From Linnemannia schmuckeri (taxonomy: Eukaryota > Mortierellomycota > Mortierellomycetes > Mortierellales > Mortierellaceae), in the NCBI GenBank assembly GCA_029449235.1, contig JANATG010000009.1:310001-374000 (forward strand): DNA of 64,000 bases, in the 5' to 3' direction. The position numbers and the translations under genes are program-made. A model generated the notes under the pieces. That model was given only the letters and a program-made list of their open reading frames with translations, did not search any database and had not been told where the DNA came from. Positions 1 to 11,784 of this stretch are shown one piece after another. Numbering within the stretch: the first letter of the stretch is position 1; every line of letters starts with the position of its first letter.

Positions 1-3000
1 CGTCATGTTCCAGGACAGGGCCATCCCCCAGGGTGTAAAGATGCAATCTCTCCGCGTGATCATCAACCCCATGCTCCTGGTTGCCTTCACCCGCGGACCC
101 TCAGACTACCAAGCTGTGATCGACCACGCCATGATCTCCGAGATCCATTCCAAGATCTGGCAGCCGCTACTAAACGAGAACTCGGACGACAATCAGTACT
201 CGGACGACGCTTTGAGGATTGAGCTGCTTCAGATGACTTCGCTCATCCTCCAATTCGCCTCAGACCTTATCGCCGATGCACGCAAGGACATCATCATCTT
301 TGGTTGGAATTATCTTAAGATCGACGACATCACAGGAAAGCAGGCAGCTTATGTCCTGATTGCTCGATTCATTGCAGCCTATGACACTCCAAGCAAGATT
401 ATCATCCAGATTTACGTCGCCCTTCTGCGAGCCCATCAATCGGAGGCCCGAGCCTTGGTCAAGCAGGCCCTCGACATTGTAGCTCCAGTTCTGCCAAAGC
501 GCATTGTCATGACCGCCGATTCGCCCAAGAACCCAACTTGGGCACGTTGGACGCAGCGCGTCCTTGTAGAGGATGGCCACAGCGGATCCCAGCTGGTGAA
601 TGTTTACCAGCTCATTGTCCGTCACCCCGATCTTTTCTACGAGAGTCGCGAGCACTTTTTGCCCCAGATTGTCACGACTCTTTCTAAACTGGGTCTAGTC
701 CAGACAGCAGGAGTCGAGAGCAGGACTTTGACCATCAACCTTGCCGAGCTGATTTTGAAGTGGGAGCGCCGCCGCATCGCGGAACTCAAGACTGCCATGG
801 ATGTTGACACTCCGGATGCCCCGGCTGTGACAACAACAGCCACCGCAGTCGGAGGATCCTACACCCCCAATCTTGGATTGCGTGAGAACGTGCTCAGCTT
901 TTTGGTTCGATTTGCCTGCGCCTTCCCTGAGCCTTTGCAGAAGAAGGGATTGCCCTACCGTGCAGCGGAGCTTTTGAAGGAGTTCTTGGGACCTGATTAC
1001 TGGCCCGAGGTCAGCATCAAGCTGACGTTCTTTGAGCGCACACTTTTACCTCCAGAGCTCACAGAGCTGAACCAAGTGGTCGCCTGCAACTCGTTGGATG
1101 TCCTCCTTATCCTTCTTAAGAACAGGCCCGGGCACTGGTTCCTCGCCAACATTTCTCAGCTCTACCGCCTTTTGGATAAGTGTCTTCTTTCCGATAACCC
1201 AAGGATCGTCAACAGTCTTCAGCCCATCATCGACCTGATCTACAAGCACATTTCCGCTTCAGTCGCCGCCTCGGCCACTCTTTCGTCCGATGTGACCTCG
1301 TTCATTGCTGCTGTCGACGCCATCATCACTGATGGACTTCACAACCTGACAAACCTCTTCTCGGTCCTCACGCTTATCCAGTCCTCCTGCCAGTACCGCC
1401 AGGACGCCATTGATGCCTTTGTCCCCGGCGTCATGAAGGTTGTGAGCAAGTTGACCAAGGATCACGTTGCTCCCGCGCAGGCAGGCACCAGTCAACCAAG
1501 CGGGCCAGACTCGCCCAGCAATCTGCTCATATTAGCTTTGAGACTCATCAAGTTGAGAATCTCTCATCTCGGTGACCAGCGCCGTTGGTACCTGACGTCG
1601 CTGATCCAGCTCATCGAAAAGTCTACGGATGTCGAGCTGTCGCGTGCTATTCTCGACATGGCGACTGAGTGGGTCACTGGCAAGACCGAGACTTTCCCGA
1701 CGATCAAGGAAAAGGCCAGTTTGATGGTCAAGATGATGTGCCTTGAGAGCCGTGGTGACAAGAAGCTGGTCGAGGATTTCTTGGAGCTGGTGGTCACCAT
1801 CTACAACGACCCCAGCTTTGCGCGATCTGAGCTCACCGTACGACTTGAGCAGGCGTTCTTGATGGGAACACGGAGCGATAATCCCAAGTTGAGAAACCAG
1901 TTTGCCGAGATTTTCGATCGCAGTATAGGTCGGTCCTTGTACACTCGACTGACCTATGTTATTGGTGGTCAGTCTTGGGAGTACCTTGGCGGCCAATGCT
2001 GGCTCCAGCAAGCATTGGACATTTTGTTTGGCGTTGTGATCAAGTCGAGGGTCTTGTCGCTGTCTTCCGATGGCCTTCAGACCAAGCCGATTCAGCGTGT
2101 TGGCGTTACGTTCGGTGAAAAGAAGGAGACTAGTGTGGTGCCATCCTCGCCCGAGTTGACAGCCTTCTTGACGAAGCATCGCGAGTTCTTGGCCCAGATC
2201 AACCAGTTGAGCACCAATGATGTGATACTGCCACTCAAACAACTCCAGCATCTCGATACGACTGTCACCCATCGCCTCTGGACCGACCTTTTCCCTCTCT
2301 ATTGGTCTGCCACCACGACCAAGGAGAAGCAAGAATTGACCAAAATCCTAATCCCATTGCTCGCCAAGGAGTACCACAACAAGCAAATGGATGCCCGCCC
2401 CAACGTCATCCAGGCCCTCTTGGAAGGTATCTCTCGCTGCACGCCCGCCATCCGCCTCCCTCCTCATCTTGTCAAGTACCTCGGCAAGAAATTCTGTGCC
2501 TGGCACATTGCGACCAACCTCCTACAGAACTCTGTTCCCGATGGCAAGCCTAGTGATCTCGGCGGGGCCAAGGACGAGGAGAAGCTCCGCAATAGTACCT
2601 TGGATGCGCTTGCTGAGCTTTATGTTACCCTTGGAGAGGATGATATGTTCTACGGACTTTGGAGACGCCGGTGTCTTTACTCTGAAACCAACGCCGCCAT
2701 CTCGTACGAACAGAACGGCATGTGGCAACAAGCGCAAATCATGTACGAGAGCGCTGTGAACAAGGCCAGGACCGGTGCGCTTCAGTTTACCGAGTCGGAG
2801 TATTCGTTGTGGGAGGATCACTGGATTACCTGTACTCAGAAGTTGCAGAGCTGGGACATCTTGACGGACCTTGCCAAGCACGAGAACAACACGGAGCTTC
2901 TGCTGGAGTCGAATTGGCGCATGTCGGACTGGACTGCTGACCGAGAGACTATGGAACAACTTGTGTACTCTATCACCGAGGCGCCCACTCCCCGACGACG

Positions 3001-6000
3001 TGTCTTCGAGGCCTTCTTGGCCCTGATCAAGGCTAACCAGCCCCACACCCAATCGGCCGAGACCAGTCCTGCCGAGTTTGTCAAGTTGTGTGATGAGGGT
3101 GTCCAGCTCTCCCTCTGGAAGTGGCATACTTTGCCCGAGATTGTTTCGCAGACTCACGTCCCTCTCCTGCAGGTCTTCCAGCAGTTTGTGGAGTTGACGG
3201 AGGCGAACCAGATTTACCAGAGTCTCGCCAACACGACGGCCCTCAATCTCGAGTCCAAGTCTCAGGACCTCAAGAGTACGTTGCAGACCTGGAGAGAACG
3301 ATTGCCCAACACCTGGGACGACATCAACGTTTGGAGCGATCTCGTCGCCTGGCGTCAACACATCTTCTCTGCCATCAACAAGACGTATCTTCCTTTGATC
3401 CATCAGTTGCCATCAGTCACCCCAGGAGCAGGAGGATCCAACTCGAACTCGTTTGCCTACCGCGGTTACCATGAGACTGCCTGGATTATCAACCGGTTCG
3501 CCCACGTTGCCAGGAAGCACCAGCTCTCGGAGGTGTGTATCAACCAGCTCACCAAAATCTACACCTTGCCCAACATTGAGATTCAGGAGGCGTTCTTGAA
3601 GCTGCGCGAGCAGGCCAAGTGTCACTTCCAGAACGAAGCCGAGCTGACAACGGGATTGGAGGTCATCAACAACACCAACCTGATGTATTTCAGTCCCAAC
3701 CAAAAGGCCGAATTCTTCACGATGAAGGGAATGTTCCTCGCGAAATTGTCGCTCCACGATGAGGCGAATATGGCGTTTGTGAGTGCAGTCCAGATCGATC
3801 TGGGTCTTGCCAAGGCCTGGGCGGCATGGGGCAACTACAACGACCAGCAGTTCAAGGAGAAGCCCAAAGAGATTACGCTGGCTAGTCACGCCGTCAGTTG
3901 TTATCTTCAGGCCGCGGGTATCTACAAGAACTCCAAGTCTCGCAAGTATCTTGTCCGCATTCAGTGGCTCATGACTCAGGACGACAGCCAAGGAACCGTC
4001 TACCGTGCCTTCGATGCCTTCAAAGGCGAGGTCCCTGTCTGGTACTGGATCACTTTCATTCCTCAACTGTTGGCTTCCTTGACGCATTTGAAGGAGGCCA
4101 AACATGCTCGCCATATCCTCATGAAAATTGCCAAGACCTATCCTCAGGCATTGCATTTCTCCTTGCGCACCTTGAAGGAGGAGTACACGTCATTGAGAAA
4201 GGGGCAGCAAGTTCAGCAACAAGCCCAGCAGCAACAACAGCAATCCTCTGCTCAGCAGGGAACTGCTGGCCAGGCTGCAACTGGCTCTGCGGCCAACACG
4301 CCTGCGACACCCACCACACCTGCGGCATCCTCGGTCAGCACCCCTACAACCCAGGCGGCTCCAACGGCGACCACGCCGACAACTCAGCCTGCGTCCGCGG
4401 CAGAATCCAGCCCATCTGCTGCCGCTACTCCCGCTGCCAGCGCTTCCAATGGACCTCAATCGCCCCAACCAGGAACTCCCAATGGAACTGCAGGACAGCC
4501 AGCTCAACCCCAGACTCCGAAGGAACAGACGCCTCAGGGACAGCAACCTACAGCTGGTCAACCAGCACAGCCTGCACAACAGGCCCAGCAGGCCCAGCAG
4601 CAAGCTCAACAACAGGCCCAGCAGCAGGCTCAGCAACAAGCCCAGCAGCAAGCCCAGCAACAACAGGCACAACAGCTGATTATGCAGGCCCAGAACCAGG
4701 TTCAGGCCACAGCACAGCTCCTCACCAAGTCTCAGGCGCAGCTTCAACTCCATGCCCAAGCTCTCGCCCATGCTCAGGCGACATTGCAGGCGTTGGTCCA
4801 ACAGTCACAGGCCCCTGGACAGCAGACACCCGCCCAGGCGCAAGCGCAACAACAAGCTCAGGCCCAGGTTCAGGCACAGATGCAGATCCACGCACAGACT
4901 CAACAACAGGCGCAAAATCAAGCACAGGCCCATGCCTTAGCCCAAGCGCGACTTGCCCAGATCACGGCCCAGTTCCCCGCCGCTGCTCTCAACACTCCCG
5001 GCGTTTCGCAGATTCGCAAGCCTTGGGAGCATGTGGACGATATCATGAACATTCTGAAGACAGCCTTCCCGCTCTTGGCTTTGTCTATGGAATCGATGGT
5101 GGACCAGATCCAGCAGCGCCTTAAGCCGTCTCCCGAGGAAGATATGTACCGTCTCATTGTCGCCCTCTTGACCGACAGCTTCCAGGTACTATTTCGTTGA
5201 TTATTTTTTTTTTAGCTCGCGGCTTTGAATGTGCAATGCATATGATGATAATTTGATAATTGACGTTGTCTCACTTTATTTTGTCCTGTATCTAGCAATT
5301 GTTCCAGAGGCTGATTCTCAGTAGCGAGAACGAGCAGCTGTCCGCTGTTACTGAAGCTAACTTGAACCGGTTCTCGGAGAACTTATTCCAGCCTCAGGTC
5401 AAAGCTGCGTTTGTGCACGACTTTATTACCAATAAGCCTACTCTCAGTCAGTTCGTTACGAGATTGCAGCGCTGGAGGGATAAGTTTGAGGACATTCTGG
5501 ATAACAAGCCACGCCGTCAGCAGCTCGAAAACTGGAGCCACTACTTGGCCGAGTTCCAGCATCAAAAGTTTGACGACGTGGAGGTCCCTGGACAGTATCT
5601 GTTGTTGAAGGATAACAGTAATGACTTTGTCAGGATCGACCGGTTCGAGTCTGAGGTCGAGTTGTTGCGTGGGCCAGTCAACTGCAGCCGACGATTGACC
5701 ATTCGTGGACATGACGGCAGCATCCACCCCTTCATTGTACAGCAGCCTGCTTCGCGTCAAGGACGCCGTGAAGAGCGCGTCATGCAGCTCTTTAGAATTC
5801 TTAATGGGTATGGTACCATTACATGTTTGACAACTGTTTCATTGCATCTTTTGCATGTCATAGAGCTTGACTAACAACTTCATTTCAATTTCAAAATGAC
5901 AAATAGAATTTTGGAGAGAAAGAAAGAGAGCAGGAAGCGCAACTTGTTCTTCCATCTTCCGCTTATCATTCCATTGGCACCACAGATTCGCATCCTTCAG

Positions 6001-6927
6001 GATGATCCTTCGTATGCGTCGTTGCATAGCATCTACGAAGAGCACTGTAACATGATTGGCATCCACAAGGACGACCCTATCATGTACTACACCGCCAAGG
6101 TCAAGGCCGGATTGGATATGAAGAAGCAAACGGACATGCTGAACCTCAAGATGGAGATTGCGGACGAGATTGCATCCAAGATGATTCCAGACACGATCCT
6201 CACGGACTTTATGACTCGCAACATGAAGACGTACACGGATCTCTGGATGATCAGGAAGCAGTTTACGACTCAGATGGCGTCTGTTACGTTCTTGACATAC
6301 ATCATGAGCATTGGTCATCGTTTCCCGACCAAGTGGTTCATTTCCTTGCAGACTGGAAATGTCTGGACCTCCGATATGCTTCCAGGTACTATTATTACTT
6401 TTCTAACTTTTTCCTCATCTCGTCGTTATCATATTGTTTTAAAAGAAAGTGAATATTGACTAATTTTTTGTTCTCTCCTTTTAATATTTTTAGTGTTTTC
6501 CCCGTCGACGACGACGTTTTCGAACTCTGAGCCCGTGCCGTTCCGATTTACGCCCAACATCCAGCACTTTATTACTCCTACAGGCGTTGAGGGTGTGTTT
6601 ACGAGCGCATTGATGTCGATTGCGCGCTGCCTGACAGAGCCTGAGTTTGAATTTGACCAATACTTGGGCATCTTTATCCGTGACGAGCTGGTGAGCTGGT
6701 TCGCCAACGGTATGAAGCCGCTGAACGAACAGAACCTGGGCGAGCGTGTGACATCGACGGTGGATCAGGTTTTGAAGAGGACTGCGTTGCTGTCGTGCAA
6801 GCCCGAGCGGGAGAAGGGTCGTAACAACAACATCCCTGCGAACCAGACGCTCCTTGATCTGATTTCGCAGGCCTCGAACCCTCTCAAGTATGCCCAGATG
6901 GATTGCTCCTGGCTTCAGTGGTTGTAA
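1..6927 (+). CDS. TRA1: TRA1/TRRAP-family pseudokinase, 3' part
   Basis: This is the activator-docking scaffold of the SAGA and NuA4 histone acetyltransferase complexes. The frame is already open at the left edge, so the N-terminal HEAT repeats lie outside the window. Exons are 1-5185, 5296-5807, 5907-6385 and 6494-6927, with phases that join cleanly. The order is HEAT/FAT repeats (to about 4190), a Gln/Ala/Pro/Ser-rich insertion (about 4198-4975), then the PI3K-like domain and a short FATC ending in SWLQWL. The place where active PIKKs carry GDRHxxN reads GHRFPTKW. The catalytic Asp and Asn are therefore missing, as expected for this pseudokinase family. An AATAAA follows at about 6975. The Q/A insertion looks lineage-specific; the rest matches the family closely. 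Confidence 0.95.
4198..4975 (+). repeat. Coding CAG/GCC-type low-complexity tract in TRA1
   Basis: Imperfect CAG, CAA, GCC and GCT codon repeats stay in frame and give (Q)AQQ, QAQAQ and Pro/Thr/Ala/Ser-rich protein. The densest part is about 4570-4672. No stop interrupts it, and the conserved TRA1 sequence resumes right after it, so it is a translated insertion and not an intron. Confidence 0.85.
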
Positions 6928-7311
6928 ACTTGGAGGAAAGACGGCAATGTAGAAGAAAAGAAAGAAGAGAAAAATGCACAATAAACGGTAGAGTGAATAC
7001 AGGTATGGTTGCACGAGGTGCACGAGCCATTGTGACATGGCTACATTCTTACGGACAGATGTAAGTAAGCGTGGAAAGAGAAGGTAATTGTGAGTGAAAG
7101 TAGAATAGAGAAAAAGGTGTATATATTTAGCAAAAGGTGGGGAAAGAGCAGCAAAGAAAGAGAAATAAAGATACAAAATATAGGGGATGGGGTAGCTTGA
7201 AGTATCGTAGCGTGAATAGATTCTTCATGGTCCTGTCCGTAATTATGCAAGTGCGCGTCCTATCATCTAGTACCAGAAGTGAGGCTGCTGCTGACCAAAG
7301 ATGGCTTTGGC
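6928..7311. other. Convergent 3' intergenic region
   Basis: This A-rich spacer lies between the convergent TRA1 and small coiled-coil genes. It contains an AATAAA at about 6975 that could serve TRA1. In another frame of the minus strand an open stretch ends at about 7267 (…HFWY), which could be an unrecognised last exon of the neighbouring gene. No other feature is seen. Confidence 0.5.
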
Positions 7312-7988
7312 CTAAGGCTGTTGGACTGCGTTCGCTTGGATCCAGTGGGCGGGCTCTTGATGGTCCTGATGGTGATACTGACGCTGTTTCCCGAGCCTTT
7401 CCTCTCGTCGCTGTTGTTTCTCTTGCTCCTCCAGTTGACATTGACGCTTCCTTTGTTCGGCTTGGATATCCAGGATCGCCAAACGGAGACGGATCTTGTC
7501 GCGTTGTTCGATCATCCTCAGCGTCTCTTCGTGGTGCTAATATAAACATAAAATGAGTGAGAGGAAAAGCAAAGCTGTTGGTTAGCTTGTGCGTGCATTT
7601 TTGACTTTATTTTTGCGTTTTCGATGAAGAAAGAAAAAGAAAAAGAAAACAAGAAAGAAGGAACAAAAAAAAAAAGCATATGGGTTGGTATCTTACCGAC
7701 TTGAGATAGGCGAGAGTCATCTTCAACTGACGAAGCGCAACAGACTGAGGTATGCGAAGGGTGTTGTCGTGTGTAGCGATGTTAGTAGTGCTGTTGTTAC
7801 TAGTTCCTGGCTGACGTTCTGTAGGTTGCTTGTGTTGGTGCGAGGAAAATGGAGCACGCGATTATTGACGGTGGTGGGAGATCTGAGGTTGTTGGTATTG
7901 GTGCTCTCGATGATGGAGGTGGTTGTTGTTGTAGTCTTGGTAATCCTGGTGGTCCTACTGATTCGGACGGCGCTTTTCTTTTTTCCAT
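7312..7988 (-). CDS. Small charged coiled-coil protein, unknown function
   Basis: The proposed exons, in minus order, are 7988-7959, 7828-7697 and 7536-7312. All three keep phase 0 and the introns have GTAGG/AAG and GTAAG/TTAG ends. The product is about 128 aa. It has a short basic start (MEKRKAPSES), a Ser/Thr/Asn-rich segment, and then a long Glu/Arg/Gln-rich helix with heptad character (roughly residues 45-110) ending in AVQQP. I recognise no family. The second and third exons are well supported by their coding look and splice sites. The first exon is less certain, because a start at the internal Met before TLAYLKS is also possible. Confidence 0.5.
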
Positions 7989-8376
7989 ACATATGTGCGT
8001 AGGTTTTTGTATGACTTTGCAAGTTAGCGAAGGTTAAGAGGAGGCGTGCTTGTGTATTTTTGATGAAGGGAGAAGGAAGAATGGAAGAAAAGGACGAACT
8101 AGATTTTCAGGTCGGATTTCTGTTGCCACCAAATTATCATGTGCAGTGTTCCCCCTCCCCTTCTTTTGTATTTTCTTCTATTGAGTCAAGGATAAAAAAA
8201 TCATTCTTCGAACCTCCAAGTAAAAGCCAGCTTGGATCGTTTATTACGAAGTTTCCTTTCTGATGAATGTATGAGAAAAATATAGGTCGCAGTAAAGGAA
8301 CTACAGAAACAAACAAAAAGTCATACACGTCTATAGATAAGAAAAAACTCACTCAACTACCACAAAAAGCTATTTT
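7989..8376. other. Intergenic region, nothing recognised
   Basis: AT-rich spacer between two minus-strand genes. It would hold the promoter of the small coiled-coil gene and the 3' end of the secreted-protein gene. No coding signal or RNA gene is seen. Confidence 0.5.
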
Positions 8377-9546
8377 TCATTTCTTAGGAATGGCACTGTT
8401 GAAGGTCTGCTTGCCGCCAAAGGTAGCAACGGTGCCCGCAACAAGAGCAACAATTTGATCAGACTGCTTGTTATCAACCGAGACAGGAATCGACTGACCA
8501 GTTCTCAAACTCTCCTGCAATGCCAAATGGATATAGTACTCGGGGGTGTCCACATTTCCACGGAGGGAGACGGCGGCGTAGACCTTGTTCTTGACAACGA
8601 GCTCAATCGACGTGAATCCAGTCTTGGCAATAGTCGTACGGGCCAGTTGAATGGACGACGAAGAGACGAGGTGGGAGCATTCGTCACGGGCGGCCCAGTC
8701 CACGTACTTTTGGAAGCTCTTGCCTTGAAGGACAGTGGGCTTGGAGGTATCGACTCGCTTGGCGGGAACGACTTGGATCAGGTTCTGGACACAGCGGTGG
8801 GTGGCGACGTCGGGTGAGGAAACGATTTTGATCTTTTTGTTGACGGCTTCGTGCTTGGACAGGTCGGCTTTCAGGAGGTTCATCTCGCGAGTGGTGGCCA
8901 GCCTCCACCTGGTGCGGTAGCCCAAGTCACGGGCAGTTCCCCAGCCGTGTTTGTCACCAGCGTAGTATGGGTAGAACATCATCCGATCTGGCTTGGACGC
9001 CTGCCAGATGGTGGTTGATTCATGAGTGACGCTGACGGGATTGGTATCGCTCATAATCTTTCCAGAATAATACAAAGTCGACTCATGTTTCCAGCCATTA
9101 CCACCACAGTTAGCCTGCATGGTCTGGATCAAGCTCCTATCAGGGTTCTTTGCGGATCCGATGCAGACAGGGTAGGCCGCATGGTGTTTGTCCTTCTTGG
9201 TATGGGCGGTGAAAACAAAGAGAGTGGTCCAGCCCTTGCTATCACAGGACTGTTTGTTTCTGTAGACGCGGGTGCGAGTGGGGTTGGAGGCAATGGCGAC
9301 ACAGAAGGGGAGAATATCCTTTGAAGCTGCAGCTTTGGCGCCGACGGCGTTGGAGCGAATAGTAGAAGAGGAGCCGTGAACGGCGTTGTTGTAATGAGCG
9401 ACCAGGGCGTCGGCGGCTTTGTAGTCGTACTTAACGAGGTTTGCGAAGAGGGCTGAATCATCGGTGGATGGGGTTGTGGGGGCGGTATGGGCGGTGATGG
9501 CCAGGGAGGTGGCCAACAGGGCGGAGAGGATGGTTGGGATTTTCAT
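8377..9546 (-). CDS. Secreted protein of unknown function
   Basis: A single exon encodes 389 aa. The frame stays open upstream to 9717, but I place the start at 9546, where MKIPTILSALLATSLAITAH gives a clear signal peptide ending near THTAP. The upstream part is Pro/His-rich, comes from a repetitive GGTGGAAGGAGG-type leader, and is probably 5' untranslated. The mature part has several spaced cysteines (for example FCVAIAS, KQSCDSKGW, PVCIGS, ANCGGNGW) that could form disulfides, and a Tyr/Trp-rich centre. I do not recognise a domain or catalytic motif. The C-terminal half (about 250-389) has a more regular alpha/beta look. Export from the cell is likely; function is unknown. Confidence 0.75.
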   Translation of the reverse strand: MKIPTILSALLATSLAITAHTAPTTPSTDDSALFANLVKYDYKAADALVAHYNNAVHGSSSTIRSNAVGAKAAASKDILPFCVAIASNPTRTRVYRNKQSCDSKGWTTLFVFTAHTKKDKHHAAYPVCIGSAKNPDRSLIQTMQANCGGNGWKHESTLYYSGKIMSDTNPVSVTHESTTIWQASKPDRMMFYPYYAGDKHGWGTARDLGYRTRWRLATTREMNLLKADLSKHEAVNKKIKIVSSPDVATHRCVQNLIQVVPAKRVDTSKPTVLQGKSFQKYVDWAARDECSHLVSSSSIQLARTTIAKTGFTSIELVVKNKVYAAVSLRGNVDTPEYYIHLALQESLRTGQSIPVSVDNKQSDQIVALVAGTVATFGGKQTFNSAIPKK

Positions 9547-11784
9547 GGTTGGATGTGGGAAGGGGTCGTGAGTAGTGCAAGGTAGGGATTGGTGATGAGG
9601 CTGGGGAGAAAGCGGGTTTTGGTAGGGATGGTTAATGGAAGTAGGGGGAGGTAGGTGGAAGGAGGTGGAAGGAGGCGGGAGGTGGAAGGAGGCTCGAATT
9701 GAGTGAAGAACAAACAAAAAAGTGAGCTTTTGAGGTTTATATAGATGGCTGTCTCTGAAGTTAAAAGCGAGATGAAGTCACTGAATAGAATTATTGAACC
9801 TTAGTGAAGCAGCTCAAAACTTTCGCAAGGCAGATTGCTTGAAATTGAGTGAAATAAGCACCATCTTTATTTGTTGGGCATAGAAACTGTTACCATTATG
9901 CAAACATGAAAAAACGATGCTGGTAGGTATGAGCCAGTTAACCCCAATCTAAGGGCCGATGGAATGGAGCGGGAAAAAACGAGCTGAAAAAGCGAGTGTT
10001 GATATTTCGCACTCGTCATATACCTTCTTGAAATTTTCCAACGATTGTACTGTTGGCTGCAATGTCATTTCGAGAGACCAAGGTGCATGTCAAGAGATTT
10101 GAAATTAAGGTGGATCCTAGGATATCTCTTCTTGTCCTCGCTATTTTGGACAATGAAAAAAAAAAAAAAATGAAGGACTCCCGTTTGAACTTATTATACG
10201 TATTGACAAAGTTGACAACCTCAGTATCCTAAAACGTATGAATGCTCTCGTCATGCATGAAAATGCGTCTAATGCCGAATCTCTCTTGTTGTGTTGTCTT
10301 TCTGTGTTTTATCGTCAAAGAAACAGAAGATATTACGCGCGCGGCTGCATATTTGGTCAAGATTTTGAAAATGGAAGCGCCCATGTAGAATACAGTTTTC
10401 TTTTTTTTTTTTACCTTCGCAATATTGAGAGCACACGAAACTCATGCACTGCCACATGTGAGATTGACCTTGCGTGCACCGCCTTTTCATAACTAACACA
10501 AAAAATTATGATCTCCCTCTTTGCTACCATCGCAACCATTCGTTGAACTCATCATAAACAACAAACATCAAGCATCTATCGCTCTGTTGAACTAAAGGTC
10601 ATCGGAGGTAAGAAGAGTACTTGTTGATGGATATCCTGAAGAAGCTGTTCGCAACATTCAATAACTATGTACTTGACTCTTCGTTGCTTTCTTTTCCCTT
10701 CATCAAAGGAGACATTAATATTTTTTTCCGGGGTCATCAATCAGCTTTCATAAAAATGGGCAGTGCAAGCCTTGTCGGAGACCAGACTCATTCGTACAGA
10801 AAACAAAAAAAAGGCAAGGGGCGAACTAGCTGGAATGAGAAAGGTTGAAGGCGCATTTTTATCAGAGCGTGTGATTTTTCATTGGCCCGTTAGGGCTGAG
10901 CAAGGCCTGATCCTGTTCGTTAGAGTGGCAGCAGCATAAAAAGACAAGAGAGCACTCTTTTTTTTTTGTCCTTGTAGGCGTTGAGCTATATTCATAACAG
11001 AACGAACGCTGTGGTGTTTGAAGTGGGTGGCGCACATTATGCTCATCCCGTCACCAAGGAGGAGTAAAACCAGCTTTTTATTATTATTATCATTATTTTA
11101 TTTGCCACCAACTTTATTTGCACCATTAATAGATACACTCCATTATTTTGTTGTTTTTTTGCATTGGATTTTATTTAATTTTCTCAGACCGTAAGTGTGC
11201 TTTTCACTCTACAACGTCGTTCTCTTCTCCACTCAGACCTTGTCACTCGTCAACTAGAAAAAAATTTTGCATGCGTCAATAATGATGATGTAGATGACGA
11301 TGGTGGTGGCGATGCACCTCAGCCACGAAGTAAAACTGACGGATACAACGGGTGCGATTGAGCTGAAGTCTCGGACAAGGAGAACTGGACCTTTTTCATG
11401 GACTTGAAGGATTTGTGTCTGCAGAATTGGCTATTAGGTCGGTCTCCTAGTGAGCTTGTCGAGATGACTATCGCTGTCTAAACATGGAAACCCTGACATT
11501 CGATAATTGCATGTCCACTCGCATAGTCGACACCACGGCAATCGCTCGGACCTGCAAAGAAACAAAAGATTTGAAGTCGAAGTGCATGAGAGCGTAAAAA
11601 GGATGGACTACGCCTGCAGAAAGAACGCTGGTCTTTGTTTTTAATTCATTCGTGAGAAAACTGACATGAGATAGGTGGTGGTGGTTGTGGTTGTGCAAGG
11701 AAAATAAAGGCTATGATACAGAAAAAAGGACGCAGGCTGCGTGTAAGAACAGAAAACGTAGAAAAAAGAGAAGAGATGTCAAGT
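9547..11784. other. 2.2 kb intergenic region with possible decayed coding patches
   Basis: The first 200 bases hold the repetitive leader of the secreted-protein gene (GGTGGAAGGAGG-like units about 9645-9695). The rest is AT-rich. Two short stretches on the plus strand look coding: 10993-11067 (open, ends in TAA) and 11281-11481 (one in-frame TGA at 11359, ends in TAA). No start codons, splice partners or known domains could be tied to them. No tRNA signature is seen. Confidence 0.4.

Noticed and set aside
7723..8022. Minus-strand open frame rich in Thr and Ser over the small coiled-coil gene
   Set aside because: It overlaps better supported exons in another frame and is made of low-complexity ACC/ACA codons.
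9547..9717. N-terminal extension of the secreted protein
   Set aside because: The sequence is a repetitive leader. A clean signal peptide starts at 9546, and a Pro/His-rich extension before it would block export.
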